Assembly (NCBI GenBank): GCA_963825405.1 | Contig: CAWGTB010000012.1 | Coordinates: forward strand, 168,530 to 232,529 | Direction of reading: 5' to 3' | DNA: 64,000 bases | DNA from: JACPNO01 sp963825405 | Lineage (GTDB): Bacteria; Acidobacteriota; Terriglobia; Bryobacterales; Bryobacteraceae | In this document: piece after piece, positions 44,039-52,166 of the stretch | Layout of the letters: each line of letters begins with the position of its first letter | Numbering within the stretch: position 1 is the stretch's first letter | The notes under the pieces: generated by a model | Seen by the model: the letters and a program-made list of their open reading frames with translations, nothing else | What the model was told of the DNA's origin: nothing | Database searches by the model: none | Program-made: the position numbers and the translations under genes

Positions 44039-44575
44039 TTATGCGCCGGACGGTTCGGCGGCCATCGTGGCCAAATTGCGCACTTCGAAACGAATGGCAT
44101 CGAGCGGCGCCAGCAAGGCCTGCAGATCGACGCTGCCCATTCCGTAGCGGAACAGTACCAGGCGGCATTCCACGGTCATCATCGCGAAGGCGAACATGAA
44201 GCGCTGCTTGGCGATCAACCGGGCCAGATCCGGGCGATCCACTTGAGAATGGACCATAAGGACCTTAATTGCGCTCAAAACGCGACCGAAGTCTTTGCGC
44301 ATACAACGCGTATATCCGCGGAATATGTTGCTGCGTTCGATGCGAAAACGATTGGCTAACATGCGGCCGCAACCGGGCCGGGAGGAGAGATACTGCAAAT
44401 CTTTGCCATCGAGCAGGCGTTCCAGCGGGCGATAGCGCACGGGACTAAACAGCTTATCCCAATTGTCATTAGGCGGCGCCGTGCTTTGTGGGCCTACAAG
44501 CTTGCTGAACAGAAGCGCAAAAGCAACTCCTAGTGTTCCAAAACAAATTGTGGCCACTACCAGTGCGGTATCCAT
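44039..44575 (-). CDS. Membrane-anchored protein of unknown function
   Basis: 178 residues. An N-terminal TM helix (TALVVATICFGTLGVAFALLFSKLV) is followed by a soluble part rich in Arg, Met and Phe with no known motif (for example RYRPLERLLDGKDLQYLSS and RFRIERSNIFRGYTRCMRKDF). It is probably anchored with the C-terminus in the cytoplasm. ATG is preferred over the GTG one codon upstream because GGAG lies eight bases before it. It is convergent with the SprT-like gene (19-bp gap). Confidence 0.7.
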   Translation of the reverse strand: MDTALVVATICFGTLGVAFALLFSKLVGPQSTAPPNDNWDKLFSPVRYRPLERLLDGKDLQYLSSRPGCGRMLANRFRIERSNIFRGYTRCMRKDFGRVLSAIKVLMVHSQVDRPDLARLIAKQRFMFAFAMMTVECRLVLFRYGMGSVDLQALLAPLDAIRFEVRNLATMAAEPSGA

Positions 44576-44771
44576 CACTTATGCTCCGGACTGAGCATAG
44601 CTGATTAAATACTCGGTTGCAAGTGGAATTTCTACTATGAGATACACACCTATTGCCTACCGAGCTAGCGCCGCCGCTCAATTGTCAGCCACTTAACAGT
44701 GGTGGCAGCCGGAATAGCACCACGGATATCCGGCTGAAAACAGATCAGATGGCGTTGCCGAAAACCGAATC

Positions 44772-44888
44772 CTACCGTACAAACGGGCAGGGGTGGCAAG
44801 TCGGATAAGGATCGTGAGCCGACGAGGTGCCGGAGGCGGCCGCAAACGCTAATGCCAACAAGGCTACGGCGAAAATCTTTTTAAACAT
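44772..44888 (-). CDS. 38-aa secreted peptide with CxxC motif
   Basis: A short gene with an excellent AAGGAG ribosome site about 11 nt before its ATG. It encodes a signal peptide (MFKKIFAVALLALAFAAAS) with a likely cleavage after GTSSA, leaving a 14-residue mature peptide, HDPYPTCHPCPFVR. The mature part has CHPC, histidine and aspartate, which could bind metal or form a disulfide. The strict signal-peptide structure plus the ribosome site make it credible despite the length. The 200 bp upstream, to the next gene, hold no other gene I can support. Confidence 0.65.
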   Translation of the reverse strand: MFKKIFAVALLALAFAAASGTSSAHDPYPTCHPCPFVR

Positions 44889-45105
44889 GATGTTAGTTCT
44901 CCTTGATTAACTTTGGTGTTAGGACGAACACTATCCTAGGAGAACTTCACTAAAGTGTGGGGGCTTTGGTGTATTTTTTACGTGAACAGAACAGCGAGAC
45001 GCATTTTGTTTTTGCTAATTCAATATGGTAAAACCTGTCTTGGCGCTCACCCGGTAAAAATCGGGGAGTTGCTGACTTGCGAAACGGGGGGCAGGGGTCT
45101 TGACT

Positions 45106-45543
45106 ATGAAACTGGATCGGAGCGCCGCGGCGGACCTGTGGCGTAATACGCTTTCCCAGATCCCGACTACTTTTGGCCGTATTATTTACCTGGCCTCGCT
45201 GCGTGATTCCAATACCGGGGTCTATACTCACCACGGGCTCGGCCAGTTATTCGGCGAAGACGAAACCGATCAAACCCTGCGCGCCAGCCACGATCAGACG
45301 TTCGCCGAGTGGCTGTGCTTCACCATTGAACAGCAAAAGCAGGACGTAGAAGATTATCTGGACGACGTGGAAGGCGATAAGAAAGCTGTGCTGGCCAACT
45401 GGCTAAGGCTTTCGCCTTATCGTAATTTTGTTCCCGCGTCGGCGCGCGATGTGGAGCGCAAGCTTTTCAATTCGGATCTGGATATGATTCTGGAAGTTCT
45501 CAGGTGCGATTACGCCGTCGCTTCCCCTGATCCAGACGCATAG
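45106..45543 (+). CDS. Hypothetical protein, 145 aa
   Basis: 145 residues, soluble, mostly helical, with no signal peptide: KLDRSAAADLWRNTLSQIPTTFGRIIYLASLRD, an acidic middle (EQQKQDVEDYLDDVEGDKK) and LFNSDLDMILEVLRCDY near the C-terminus. I recognise no domain. ATG is chosen over a TTG two codons upstream. The last 44 bp overlap, tail to tail, the HTH regulator gene. The upstream 217 bp contain a GTGTTCGTCCTAACAC hairpin near 44914 but no evident regulator site. Confidence 0.65.
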   Translation: MKLDRSAAADLWRNTLSQIPTTFGRIIYLASLRDSNTGVYTHHGLGQLFGEDETDQTLRASHDQTFAEWLCFTIEQQKQDVEDYLDDVEGDKKAVLANWLRLSPYRNFVPASARDVERKLFNSDLDMILEVLRCDYAVASPDPDA

Positions 45544-46282
45544 CCACTCCGGTTACCTGCCCAATCACATCAATATCTTCGGGAAATAAATAGACCTCCG
45601 GATAGGAGCCGGAAGCCGGGTGAGGCTGCACCACCAACTGATTTTCATTTAACGTGCACCACCCGCAGGCAAAACCCTTGCGATGCTCCAGAAAGTAGAT
45701 GGGACGCTCGAATTCATTGGTCCAGCCGGTATTGATGACCTTCCGGCGCGACTCGTCAATCAGCACCAGCGAGCCCGGTTGAATGAGCGGAAACATGCCC
45801 CAGTCTTCCGTTCCGATGTAGGCGTAGCGGAAATTCTTCAAATCCATTCCATTGAGAAGCGTGAGCGGAAGTTTGCCCCAGCGCTGGATCATGCGGCTCA
45901 GAAATGTGGTGCGCCGCAAATCAATTCCGGGGTCGAGCGAAAGCGGCATTTGCACATCGCCATATCCGTTTCCGCTAAAGCCGATCATGTGGGTTTTTTC
46001 CAACTGAATGCTGCCGGCATCGGCGGCCAGCGAGCCCATATTTACGCCATACCAATCCAACACTTCATTGATGTCCAGGCGATAAATGGTGCACAAGGAA
46101 TACAGGCGGTAAATGCTGGGGACGGTGCCGCGATTTTCGATATCGGAAAGCCGGCTCAAGGCAATGATGAATTCGTCGTTGCTATGCCGGTTGGCAATTT
46201 GCAGGCTGGCCTCTTCCACATCACGAAACCTGAGGTTGAGACGTTCCCGCGCCCGCTTCAGCTTTTGGCCGGCTTCTTCCAT
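45500..46282 (-). CDS. XRE-family HTH regulator with S24-like domain lacking the catalytic serine
   Basis: 260 residues. An N-terminal helix-turn-helix (KLKRARERLNLRFRDVEEASLQIANRHSNDEFIIALSRLSDIENRG) is followed by a linker and a C-terminal LexA/cI-like S24 fold (YAYIGTEDWGMFPLIQPGSLVLIDESR). S24 proteases have GDSM where this has EDWGM, so the nucleophile serine appears lost and self-cleavage is unlikely; the domain may bind a ligand or dimerise. ATG at this position is chosen over one nine codons upstream. The function, and targets, are unknown; divergent from ubiX. Confidence 0.82.
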   Translation of the reverse strand: MEEAGQKLKRARERLNLRFRDVEEASLQIANRHSNDEFIIALSRLSDIENRGTVPSIYRLYSLCTIYRLDINEVLDWYGVNMGSLAADAGSIQLEKTHMIGFSGNGYGDVQMPLSLDPGIDLRRTTFLSRMIQRWGKLPLTLLNGMDLKNFRYAYIGTEDWGMFPLIQPGSLVLIDESRRKVINTGWTNEFERPIYFLEHRKGFACGWCTLNENQLVVQPHPASGSYPEVYLFPEDIDVIGQVTGVAMRLDQGKRRRNRT

Positions 46283-46443
46283 GCTATTATCCTGTGTCGG
46301 GGCGGCCAAACTGGACTCCGTTTTCCTCGTTCACCCTCCGAGTTAATCTGCTCGGATTATATCGGTGGCAGGGTGTTGGCAGCAAGGCAAATATCGCATT
46401 TTTGTTCTGATTTCAGAACAGGACTTCAGCCGAGGCTGGGAAT

Positions 46444-47016
46444 TTGAAAATTGTGGTAGGTGTGTCGGGAGCAAGTGGAGCCATTTATGGCATCCGGCTG
46501 CTTGAAAGGCTACACCCGATTGCTGAGGTGGAGACCCATTTAATCCTCACGCGCTCGGGCGAAAAGACACTTTTTCTGGAAACCGGCAAGAAAGCGGCCG
46601 ACCTCAAGGCGCTCGCCGATCACAGCTACCCGCTGGAAGACATCGCCTGCCGCCTCGCCAGCGGCTCGTTTCGTACGGATGGCATGGTTGTTGCACCCTG
46701 TTCTATCCATACAATGTCAGCCATTGCAACTGGCATCACCTCTAACCTGCTCACGCGTGCCGCGGACGTCACCCTGAAAGAAAGGCGAAAATTGATTTTG
46801 ATGGTCCGGGAGAGCCCATTGCACCTCGGACATTTGAAAACCATGGTCGCTTTAGCGGAAATGGGGGCTATTATTGCGCCTCCCATTCCAGGATTCTATC
46901 ACCGCCCCGCTAGCGTCATGGATTTGGTGGATCACAGTATCGACCGCGTTTTGGACTTGTTGGGCCTGCCTGCCGGGGACAAACGGCGCTGGGATGGTCC
47001 GGAGATGCCCTCATGA
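46444..47016 (+). CDS. ubiX: Flavin prenyltransferase UbiX
   Basis: 190 residues. The flavin-binding opening VGVSGASGAIYG, the GSFRTDGMVVAPCSIHTMSAIATG motif and the RESPLHLGHLKTM block are all family-typical. UbiX prenylates FMN to form the cofactor of UbiD-type decarboxylases. No ubiD is in the window. Start is TTG, with GAGG about eleven bases upstream. The stop overlaps the ATG of pheA (ATGA), so the two are coupled though metabolically unrelated. Confidence 0.95.
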   Translation: MKIVVGVSGASGAIYGIRLLERLHPIAEVETHLILTRSGEKTLFLETGKKAADLKALADHSYPLEDIACRLASGSFRTDGMVVAPCSIHTMSAIATGITSNLLTRAADVTLKERRKLILMVRESPLHLGHLKTMVALAEMGAIIAPPIPGFYHRPASVMDLVDHSIDRVLDLLGLPAGDKRRWDGPEMPS

Positions 47017-47861
47017 AGCGGCCGTTGGTGGCATTTCAGGGCGAGCGCGGGGCATTTAGCGAAGAGGCTGCCCGCAAATTGCTGGGAAGTGATATCGAAG
47101 TCCTCGGGTGCCAGCGCTTCGAGGACGTATTTCGCAGTTTAGTGGCCAAACGCGTGCAAGCCGCCGTGATTCCGATCGAAAATACGTTACACGGCTCCGT
47201 CCACGAGAATTACGACCACCTGCTGCATTTCAACCTGCCCATCGTGGCGGAGACCAGTATTCGCATTGTTCACCACTTAATGGCACCCCCGGGAGTCTCG
47301 TTTTCCCAACTCCGGCGGGTGTACTCCCATCCAGTGGCGTTAAATCAGTGTTTGAACTTTTTTGCCCAGCACCCGAAGATCGAACGCGTGCCCTTTTACG
47401 ACACCGCCGGTAGCGCCAAAATGGTGATGGCCGACCGTCCAGAGGGCGCCGGCGCCATTGCCTCGGCAGTGGCGGCTGAAACCTACGGCGCGCGCATCCT
47501 GCGCCGGTCGATCGAAGACGACCGCCAGAATTTCACCCGCTTCTTCCTGCTGCGTAATCCAGGCTTCGCCAGGCGGCATCCCCGGGCGGCCGGCCGCAAG
47601 ACCCAGTGGAAGACGTCGCTGGTATTTTCCGTGCGCAACATACCGGGTGCGCTATTCCGGTCCATGGGCGCGTTTGCCCTGCGCGATCTGGATCTGGCCA
47701 AAATCGAATCGCGGCCCATGCGCGGCAAAGTCTGGGAATACATGTTCTATCTGGACTTCATCGGCCGCGCCGACGCGCCGGTCTCCTGCAACGCGCTGAG
47801 CAACCTTCGCGAAGTGGCGGACTTCGTGCGGGTGCTGGGCTGCTATCCAAGAGGGGATTGA
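47013..47861 (+). CDS. pheA: Prephenate dehydratase PheA (monofunctional)
   Basis: 282 residues. The dehydratase domain spans residues 1-180 with FQGERGAFSEEAA at the start, NTLHGSVHENYD, and the catalytic TRF motif in NFTRFFLL. A C-terminal ACT domain (KTSLVFSVRNIPGALFRSMGAFALRDLDLAKIESRP) should sense phenylalanine, with the ESRP motif intact. It converts prephenate to phenylpyruvate. No fused chorismate mutase. Coupled to ubiX. Confidence 0.95.
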   Translation: MKRPLVAFQGERGAFSEEAARKLLGSDIEVLGCQRFEDVFRSLVAKRVQAAVIPIENTLHGSVHENYDHLLHFNLPIVAETSIRIVHHLMAPPGVSFSQLRRVYSHPVALNQCLNFFAQHPKIERVPFYDTAGSAKMVMADRPEGAGAIASAVAAETYGARILRRSIEDDRQNFTRFFLLRNPGFARRHPRAAGRKTQWKTSLVFSVRNIPGALFRSMGAFALRDLDLAKIESRPMRGKVWEYMFYLDFIGRADAPVSCNALSNLREVADFVRVLGCYPRGD

Positions 47862-47879
47862 GCGCGTTACACTCCGCAT

Positions 47880-48725
47880 ATGCTTTCTCGACGCGATATC
47901 CATAAGCTGGCGCTAGCTGCGCCGTTCAGCCGTCTGTTCGCCAAACCGAACTCCACCGTTGCCGGCGTGCAACTTGGCGTGCAGTCCTACAGTTTCCGCG
48001 ACCGCCCGCTGGACGCCGCGCTTAAGGCGATGGTGGATATCGGCCTGAGCGAGTGCGAGCTTTACCAGGGGCACGTTGAGCCCAAAGTGGGCCGGGATGA
48101 GCTGCGCAAATGGCGCCTCAGCGTCCCGATGGAAGAATTCCACAAAGTGCGCCAGAAATTCGTTACCGCCGGAGTGGTGTTGTACGCCTACAACATCAGC
48201 TTCCGCGACGACTTCACCGATGAAGAGATTGCCCGCGGCTTCGAAATGGCGCACGCGCTCGGCGTGACACGGATTACCGCTTCTTCGACGCTATCGATGG
48301 TGAGCCGCATCGAGCCCCACGCCGCGAAAGCCAAGATTTACGTGGGCATGCACAATCATTCCAATGTGAAAGACCCCAACGAGTTCGCCACCCCGGAGAG
48401 TTTGGACAAGGCAATTCAGGGACGCTCGCCTTACATTGCCATTAATCTGGATATCGGCCATTTCACCGCCGCCAACTACGATGCCGTGGATTTCCTGCAA
48501 AAGCATCACTCGCGCATCGTCACGCTACACATCAAGGACCGCAAAAAGAACCAGGGCGACAACGTGCCCTTAGGCGAAGGCGATACGCCGATCAAACCGG
48601 TGCTGCAGATGCTGAAGAAGAACAGATATCCCATTCCGGCCAATATCGAATACGAGTACAAGGGAGGCGATACGGTGGTCGAAGTCCGCAAGTGCCTGGA
48701 TTACTGCAAGCAAGCGCTGGCCTAA
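47880..48725 (+). CDS. Xylose isomerase-like TIM barrel protein, paralogue 1
   Basis: 281 residues. A Tat-like or signal N-terminus (MLSRRDIHKLALAAPFSRLFA) is followed by a sugar phosphate isomerase/epimerase-type barrel: GVQSYSFRDRPLD, MHNHSNVKDPNEF, INLDIGHFTAANYDAVDFL, VTLHIKDRK and IEYEYKGGDT. Divalent metal ligands Glu/Asp/His of the AP2Ec fold can be seen (E near ECELYQGH, D and H in LDIGH, H in LHIKD). Role: probably an exported carbohydrate or keto-sugar isomerase; substrate not known. TACACT ends six bases before the ATG, the leaderless layout. Confidence 0.85.
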   Translation: MLSRRDIHKLALAAPFSRLFAKPNSTVAGVQLGVQSYSFRDRPLDAALKAMVDIGLSECELYQGHVEPKVGRDELRKWRLSVPMEEFHKVRQKFVTAGVVLYAYNISFRDDFTDEEIARGFEMAHALGVTRITASSTLSMVSRIEPHAAKAKIYVGMHNHSNVKDPNEFATPESLDKAIQGRSPYIAINLDIGHFTAANYDAVDFLQKHHSRIVTLHIKDRKKNQGDNVPLGEGDTPIKPVLQMLKKNRYPIPANIEYEYKGGDTVVEVRKCLDYCKQALA

Positions 48726-48738
48726 AAGGAAAATTTCC

Positions 48739-49575
48739 ATGCTTACCCGACGGCAATTCGGCGCGCTCGCGCTCAGCACGGTTCCCCTGGCGCAGGCCGC
48801 CAAGTTCGAGAGCGTCAAGATCGGCAACCAGTCTTATAGCTTCCGCGATATGCCGCTGGACGCAGCCATTCAGGCCATGGCCGCAATGGGGCTGAAGGAG
48901 TGTGAGCTGAGCCAGGGCCATATGGAGCCGCCCAAGCTGGATCGCGAGGCGCTGCGCAAGTGGCGCTTGACCGTTCCGCTGGACGAATTCCGCAGCGTGC
49001 GCAGGAAATTCGATGCGGCCGGCGTTCACCTGCATTCCTACAGCTACAACATCAAAGACGATTTCACCGATGAGGAAATCGCCCGCGGCTTCGCAATGAC
49101 CAAAGCTCTGGGAGTGAACTGGTTCACGGCTTCAGCCACGGTTTCGGTGACGCCGCGCATCGACCACTACGCATCGCGGGAAAAAGTCTACGTCGGCATG
49201 CATAATCATGCCAATTTGAAAGATCCCAATGAATTCGCGCGTCCGGAAGCGTGGGAAAAGGCCATGCACGGCAGTTCGAAATATATCGCCATCAATCTGG
49301 ACATCGGCCATTTCACCGCCGCCAACAACGATCCGGTCGAATTCCTACTCAAGCACCACGACAAGATTCTGACGCTGCATCTGAAAGACCGGAAAAAGAA
49401 TGGCGGCCCTAACATGCCGTTCGGCGAAGGCGACACGCCCATCAAGGAAGTGCTGCAGGTACTGAAGAAGAACAAATATCCGATTTACGCCAATATCGAA
49501 TACGAATATAAGGGCGGCGATACAGTGACCGAAGTGAAGCGCTGCCTGGATTACTGCAGAAACGCGCTAGCCTAA
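48739..49575 (+). CDS. Xylose isomerase-like TIM barrel protein, paralogue 2
   Basis: 278 residues, roughly two thirds identical to the preceding protein, with the same motifs (GNQSYSFRDMPLD, MHNHANLKDPNEF, INLDIGHFTAANNDPVEFL, LTLHLKDRKKN, IEYEYKGGDT) and an Arg-pair N-terminus (MLTRRQFGALALSTVPLAQA). It starts 13 bp after paralogue 1, with AAGGA upstream of its ATG. A tandem duplication is the simplest explanation. Both lack a close sugar-catabolic neighbour. Confidence 0.85.
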   Translation: MLTRRQFGALALSTVPLAQAAKFESVKIGNQSYSFRDMPLDAAIQAMAAMGLKECELSQGHMEPPKLDREALRKWRLTVPLDEFRSVRRKFDAAGVHLHSYSYNIKDDFTDEEIARGFAMTKALGVNWFTASATVSVTPRIDHYASREKVYVGMHNHANLKDPNEFARPEAWEKAMHGSSKYIAINLDIGHFTAANNDPVEFLLKHHDKILTLHLKDRKKNGGPNMPFGEGDTPIKEVLQVLKKNKYPIYANIEYEYKGGDTVTEVKRCLDYCRNALA

Positions 49576-49653
49576 CACTTCTCCATTTCCAGAAACTGAG
49601 TCGGTAAGCACCGCTCCCTCTGGTCACGGCTCGCAATCGGAACAGGATTAAAA

Positions 49654-50625
49654 TTACGCCAGTAAACCGCCGTGTCCCAAACACGCCACTTCCCAGGTCG
49701 AGACGCGATAGCGCGCCAGCAGCGGAGGCAGCACCAAGTCCACCACGTTGGGCTTAGCGGATCGGAAACAGCCTGGCGCGGAGACGATCGGAATATCATC
49801 TTTATAAGCCAGCATCAATAGGTTGCCCGGCTCGACTGGCGCGAGAAAGCGTTCCAATTGTCCCCCTGCGCGCGTCAGAGCGCGTCCAATCACATCTTCC
49901 GGGCCCGCTGGGGCCGTGGTTGATGCCACCAGAATCAGCGAAGGCTTGGAGCGAAGCAGGTGCTGCAGTGCGCGTCCCACCGCGGCGTCCTCTTCGACGC
50001 AGGACAAAACAAAAGTCGAAGCCACGCCGAAGCGCTCCAGGCGCTGCTTCATGATGTTCTCGAAAAGCTGGCGGGCGCGCTCGCCGCTGGCCGGATCGGA
50101 ATACAGCACGCCGATCACCGGATTTCGCACCGGCCGGGCCTGCATCATGGGCCCTCGCTCGCGGAGCATCGAGCTGATGGCGTCGAGTTGGTCGCGGGCT
50201 ACGGCAAACGGCGCGCTCTTCACTGTTGCGATGCGCTGCCCGGCCGAAGCGAAACTGAAGTTCAACGCGCTCGCGATCACGACGCTGGCGGTGCAATTGA
50301 TCTGCTTCAGCAATTCGTCGTCCACCAGAACGCAGCAATCTTCGGTGGCATGCAAATTGGCGCGGCCCCCGGCAGCCAGGCGAACTTCATAAGAGCCGCA
50401 GCCCATTTCGCTCGCCACCGTGCAGACCGCTTCATCTTCGCTGACTTCGCCTTCTTCGAGCTCAGTAACCCAGACCTGCTCCATGCCTTCCGACTCCAGG
50501 ACGCGAATGTCTTCGTCGCTGATCATGTGGCCCTTGGCTAGCAGCTTTTTGCCGCCTGAGCGAAAGACCGTGCAGCAGAGGATCCTTCCCGTTGCAACCT
50601 TGACGTCCACCGTCTGCGCCTTCAT
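49654..50625 (-). CDS. Molybdopterin-binding (MoaB/Mog-like) domain protein
   Basis: 323 residues. N-terminal residues 1-90 (GRILCCTVFRSGGKKLLAKGHMISDEDIRVLESEGMEQVWV) resemble the beta domain seen in MoeA/FdhD-like proteins; the C-terminal part (PVIGVLYSDPASGERARQLFENIMKQRLERF, SLILVASTTAPAGPEDVIGRALTRAGG, EPGNLLMLAYKDDIPIVSAPGCFRSAKPNVVDLVLPPLLA) matches a MoaB/Mog-type molybdopterin-binding fold. It may insert or handle molybdenum cofactor; exact step unknown. GAGGG precedes the ATG. A TATAAT -10 lies upstream near 50681. Confidence 0.78.
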   Translation of the reverse strand: MKAQTVDVKVATGRILCCTVFRSGGKKLLAKGHMISDEDIRVLESEGMEQVWVTELEEGEVSEDEAVCTVASEMGCGSYEVRLAAGGRANLHATEDCCVLVDDELLKQINCTASVVIASALNFSFASAGQRIATVKSAPFAVARDQLDAISSMLRERGPMMQARPVRNPVIGVLYSDPASGERARQLFENIMKQRLERFGVASTFVLSCVEEDAAVGRALQHLLRSKPSLILVASTTAPAGPEDVIGRALTRAGGQLERFLAPVEPGNLLMLAYKDDIPIVSAPGCFRSAKPNVVDLVLPPLLARYRVSTWEVACLGHGGLLA

Positions 50626-50680
50626 CGGTCCCTCATCCAACAAGCCATGCTCCGTCCGCACTCGCTTGTTGTTGTCCAGA

Positions 50681-50686
50681 ATTATA
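50681..50686 (-). promoter_or_regulatory. -10 element for the molybdopterin-binding protein gene
   Basis: A perfect TATAAT on the minus strand 55 nt before the ATG, preceded directly by TG. The -35 region at the expected distance (GTTAAT) is a weak match. The surrounding 130 bp between two genes are otherwise AT-richer and without other features. Confidence 0.45.
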
Positions 50687-50793
50687 CAGGGTAATAGTAG
50701 TGGATTAACGGTTACTTCTCAGGTAATTTCTGAACCCATTTGAGAGGTCCCAGAGGCCTGCGAGTGGGGGGAGAAGCTTCGGGAAAGTGGTTA

Positions 50794-51402
50794 CTATTTT
50801 CCGATTTTAGGTAATAAGATGAGGCCGTCTCCCTCAAATGGGGGTAGTGGCGTGGCGCCGAGCCCAGGGCGCGCCTGCTCCCAATGTTGCGGCCGCAACA
50901 CGCGCACCATGGCGATTTCGTCGCAGCATTGAAACTTGGGACAACGCAAACAATCCTTCCAGGCCTTCAGTGGCAATTCGCCGCGTTCCACTTCTTCAAA
51001 ACCCATCCGGCGGAAGAATTCGGCCACATAAGTGAAAGCGAAGACCGCATCCAACTCGTATGCCTGGGCCTCGGCCACCAACATTTCGACGATGCGGCGG
51101 CCGACGCCGTGGGATTTCAGGCTTTCGTCGACGGCAAGCGATCGCACTTCGCCCAGAATTGGCGTATAGAAGTGCAGCGCGCCGCAGCCGGCCAGCTTTT
51201 CGCCGGCATAGGCGACGGAGAAATCGCGAATATTCTCGGAAATCTCGAATTCGGTGCGCGGCAGCATGATGCCTTTTCCTGCATAACCGTTAATGAGGGT
51301 AAGCAGCGGGACAATATCGGTCATTTGCGCCTTGCGCAGTTCGAGCGGAACAGCAGCGCCGACCGGCTCGCCCACTGATTCGTATGTGAGACCGCTGATC
51401 AT
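50794..51402 (-). CDS. GNAT acetyltransferase, ArgA-like
   Basis: 202 residues. A GNAT fold with acetyl-CoA-binding RSLAVDESLKSHGVGRRIVEMLVAEAQ, and the tail DCLRCPKFQCCDEIAMVRVL contains four cysteines (CxxC and CC). The order argC-argB-GNAT with ATGA overlap to argB suggests it is the N-acetylglutamate synthase of the arginine pathway, in the short ArgA-like (not kinase-fused) form. The cysteine cluster is unusual and may bind zinc. Substrate assignment rests on context. Confidence 0.8.
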   Translation of the reverse strand: MISGLTYESVGEPVGAAVPLELRKAQMTDIVPLLTLINGYAGKGIMLPRTEFEISENIRDFSVAYAGEKLAGCGALHFYTPILGEVRSLAVDESLKSHGVGRRIVEMLVAEAQAYELDAVFAFTYVAEFFRRMGFEEVERGELPLKAWKDCLRCPKFQCCDEIAMVRVLRPQHWEQARPGLGATPLPPFEGDGLILLPKIGK

Positions 51403-52166
51403 TGGAGTGTCGTTCCCACGGATTCCCCAGCTAAAAGCCGCGCGATTATTCCCGGCGTGGCTCCCGGCGCGATACGGATTTCCCGCACTCCGTCGCGTAG
51501 TGCGCAGCCGGCGGCGTCGAGTTTGGCCCGCATTCCCCCTTTGGCCACGCCATCGGCGATGAGCCGTTCGCTCTCGGCCAGCGACAACACCGGCCGCACC
51601 GTGCCGGATGCGTCGAGCACGCCATCCACATCGGTGAGAAATAGCAATTGACGCACGCCGAAGCCACTGGCGCAGGCCACCGCCATTTGGTCGGCATTGA
51701 CGTTATACATGCGTCCTTGCCGATCGCCGGCCATGCACGCGACCACCGGCAGATAGCCATTGGCAAGCAGCAGATCGACCAGTTCGGGATGCGCGCGCAC
51801 CACGCGGCCCACGGCGCCAAGCGCAGGATCCATCTGCTCGGCTTCCACCATGTTGGCGTCCACTCCGGAAAGGCCGACCGCGCGCGCGCCAGCCCGCACC
51901 AGCGCGGCGACCAATTCGCGATTCACCGATCCCGCCAGCACCTTCACCACGGCGTCCAGCGTTTCGGGGCCCGTGACGCGCAGGCCGTTTACAAATTTGC
52001 TCTCGACGCCGCGCTCGGCAAGATACTGCGTCATTTGCCGCCCGCCGCCGTGGACGACGACGACTTCGCGTCCGCTGTTGGCCAGCTTAGCGATTTCACC
52101 AGCCAGGCGATCGCGCACCTCGGGCGTATCGAGCAGCGTCCCGCCCAGTTTGATGAGCGTTCTCAC
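51399..52166 (-). CDS. argB: Acetylglutamate kinase ArgB
   Basis: 255 residues. The kinase opening LIKLGGTLLD, the ATP-phosphate loop VVVHGGGRQMTQYL, and the FLTDVDGVLD block are present. It phosphorylates N-acetylglutamate. GTG start overlaps the argC stop (GTGA), and its stop overlaps the GNAT gene start (ATGA), making a tightly coupled arginine operon. No N-terminal helix of the arginine-sensitive hexameric type is evident, so feedback mode is uncertain. Confidence 0.94.
   Translation of the reverse strand: MRTLIKLGGTLLDTPEVRDRLAGEIAKLANSGREVVVVHGGGRQMTQYLAERGVESKFVNGLRVTGPETLDAVVKVLAGSVNRELVAALVRAGARAVGLSGVDANMVEAEQMDPALGAVGRVVRAHPELVDLLLANGYLPVVACMAGDRQGRMYNVNADQMAVACASGFGVRQLLFLTDVDGVLDASGTVRPVLSLAESERLIADGVAKGGMRAKLDAAGCALRDGVREIRIAPGATPGIIARLLAGESVGTTLQ

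Noticed and set aside
44889..45105. Riboswitch in the spacer upstream of the 145-aa protein gene
   Set aside because: No conserved core of the c-di-GMP, cobalamin or other switch classes I know could be aligned.
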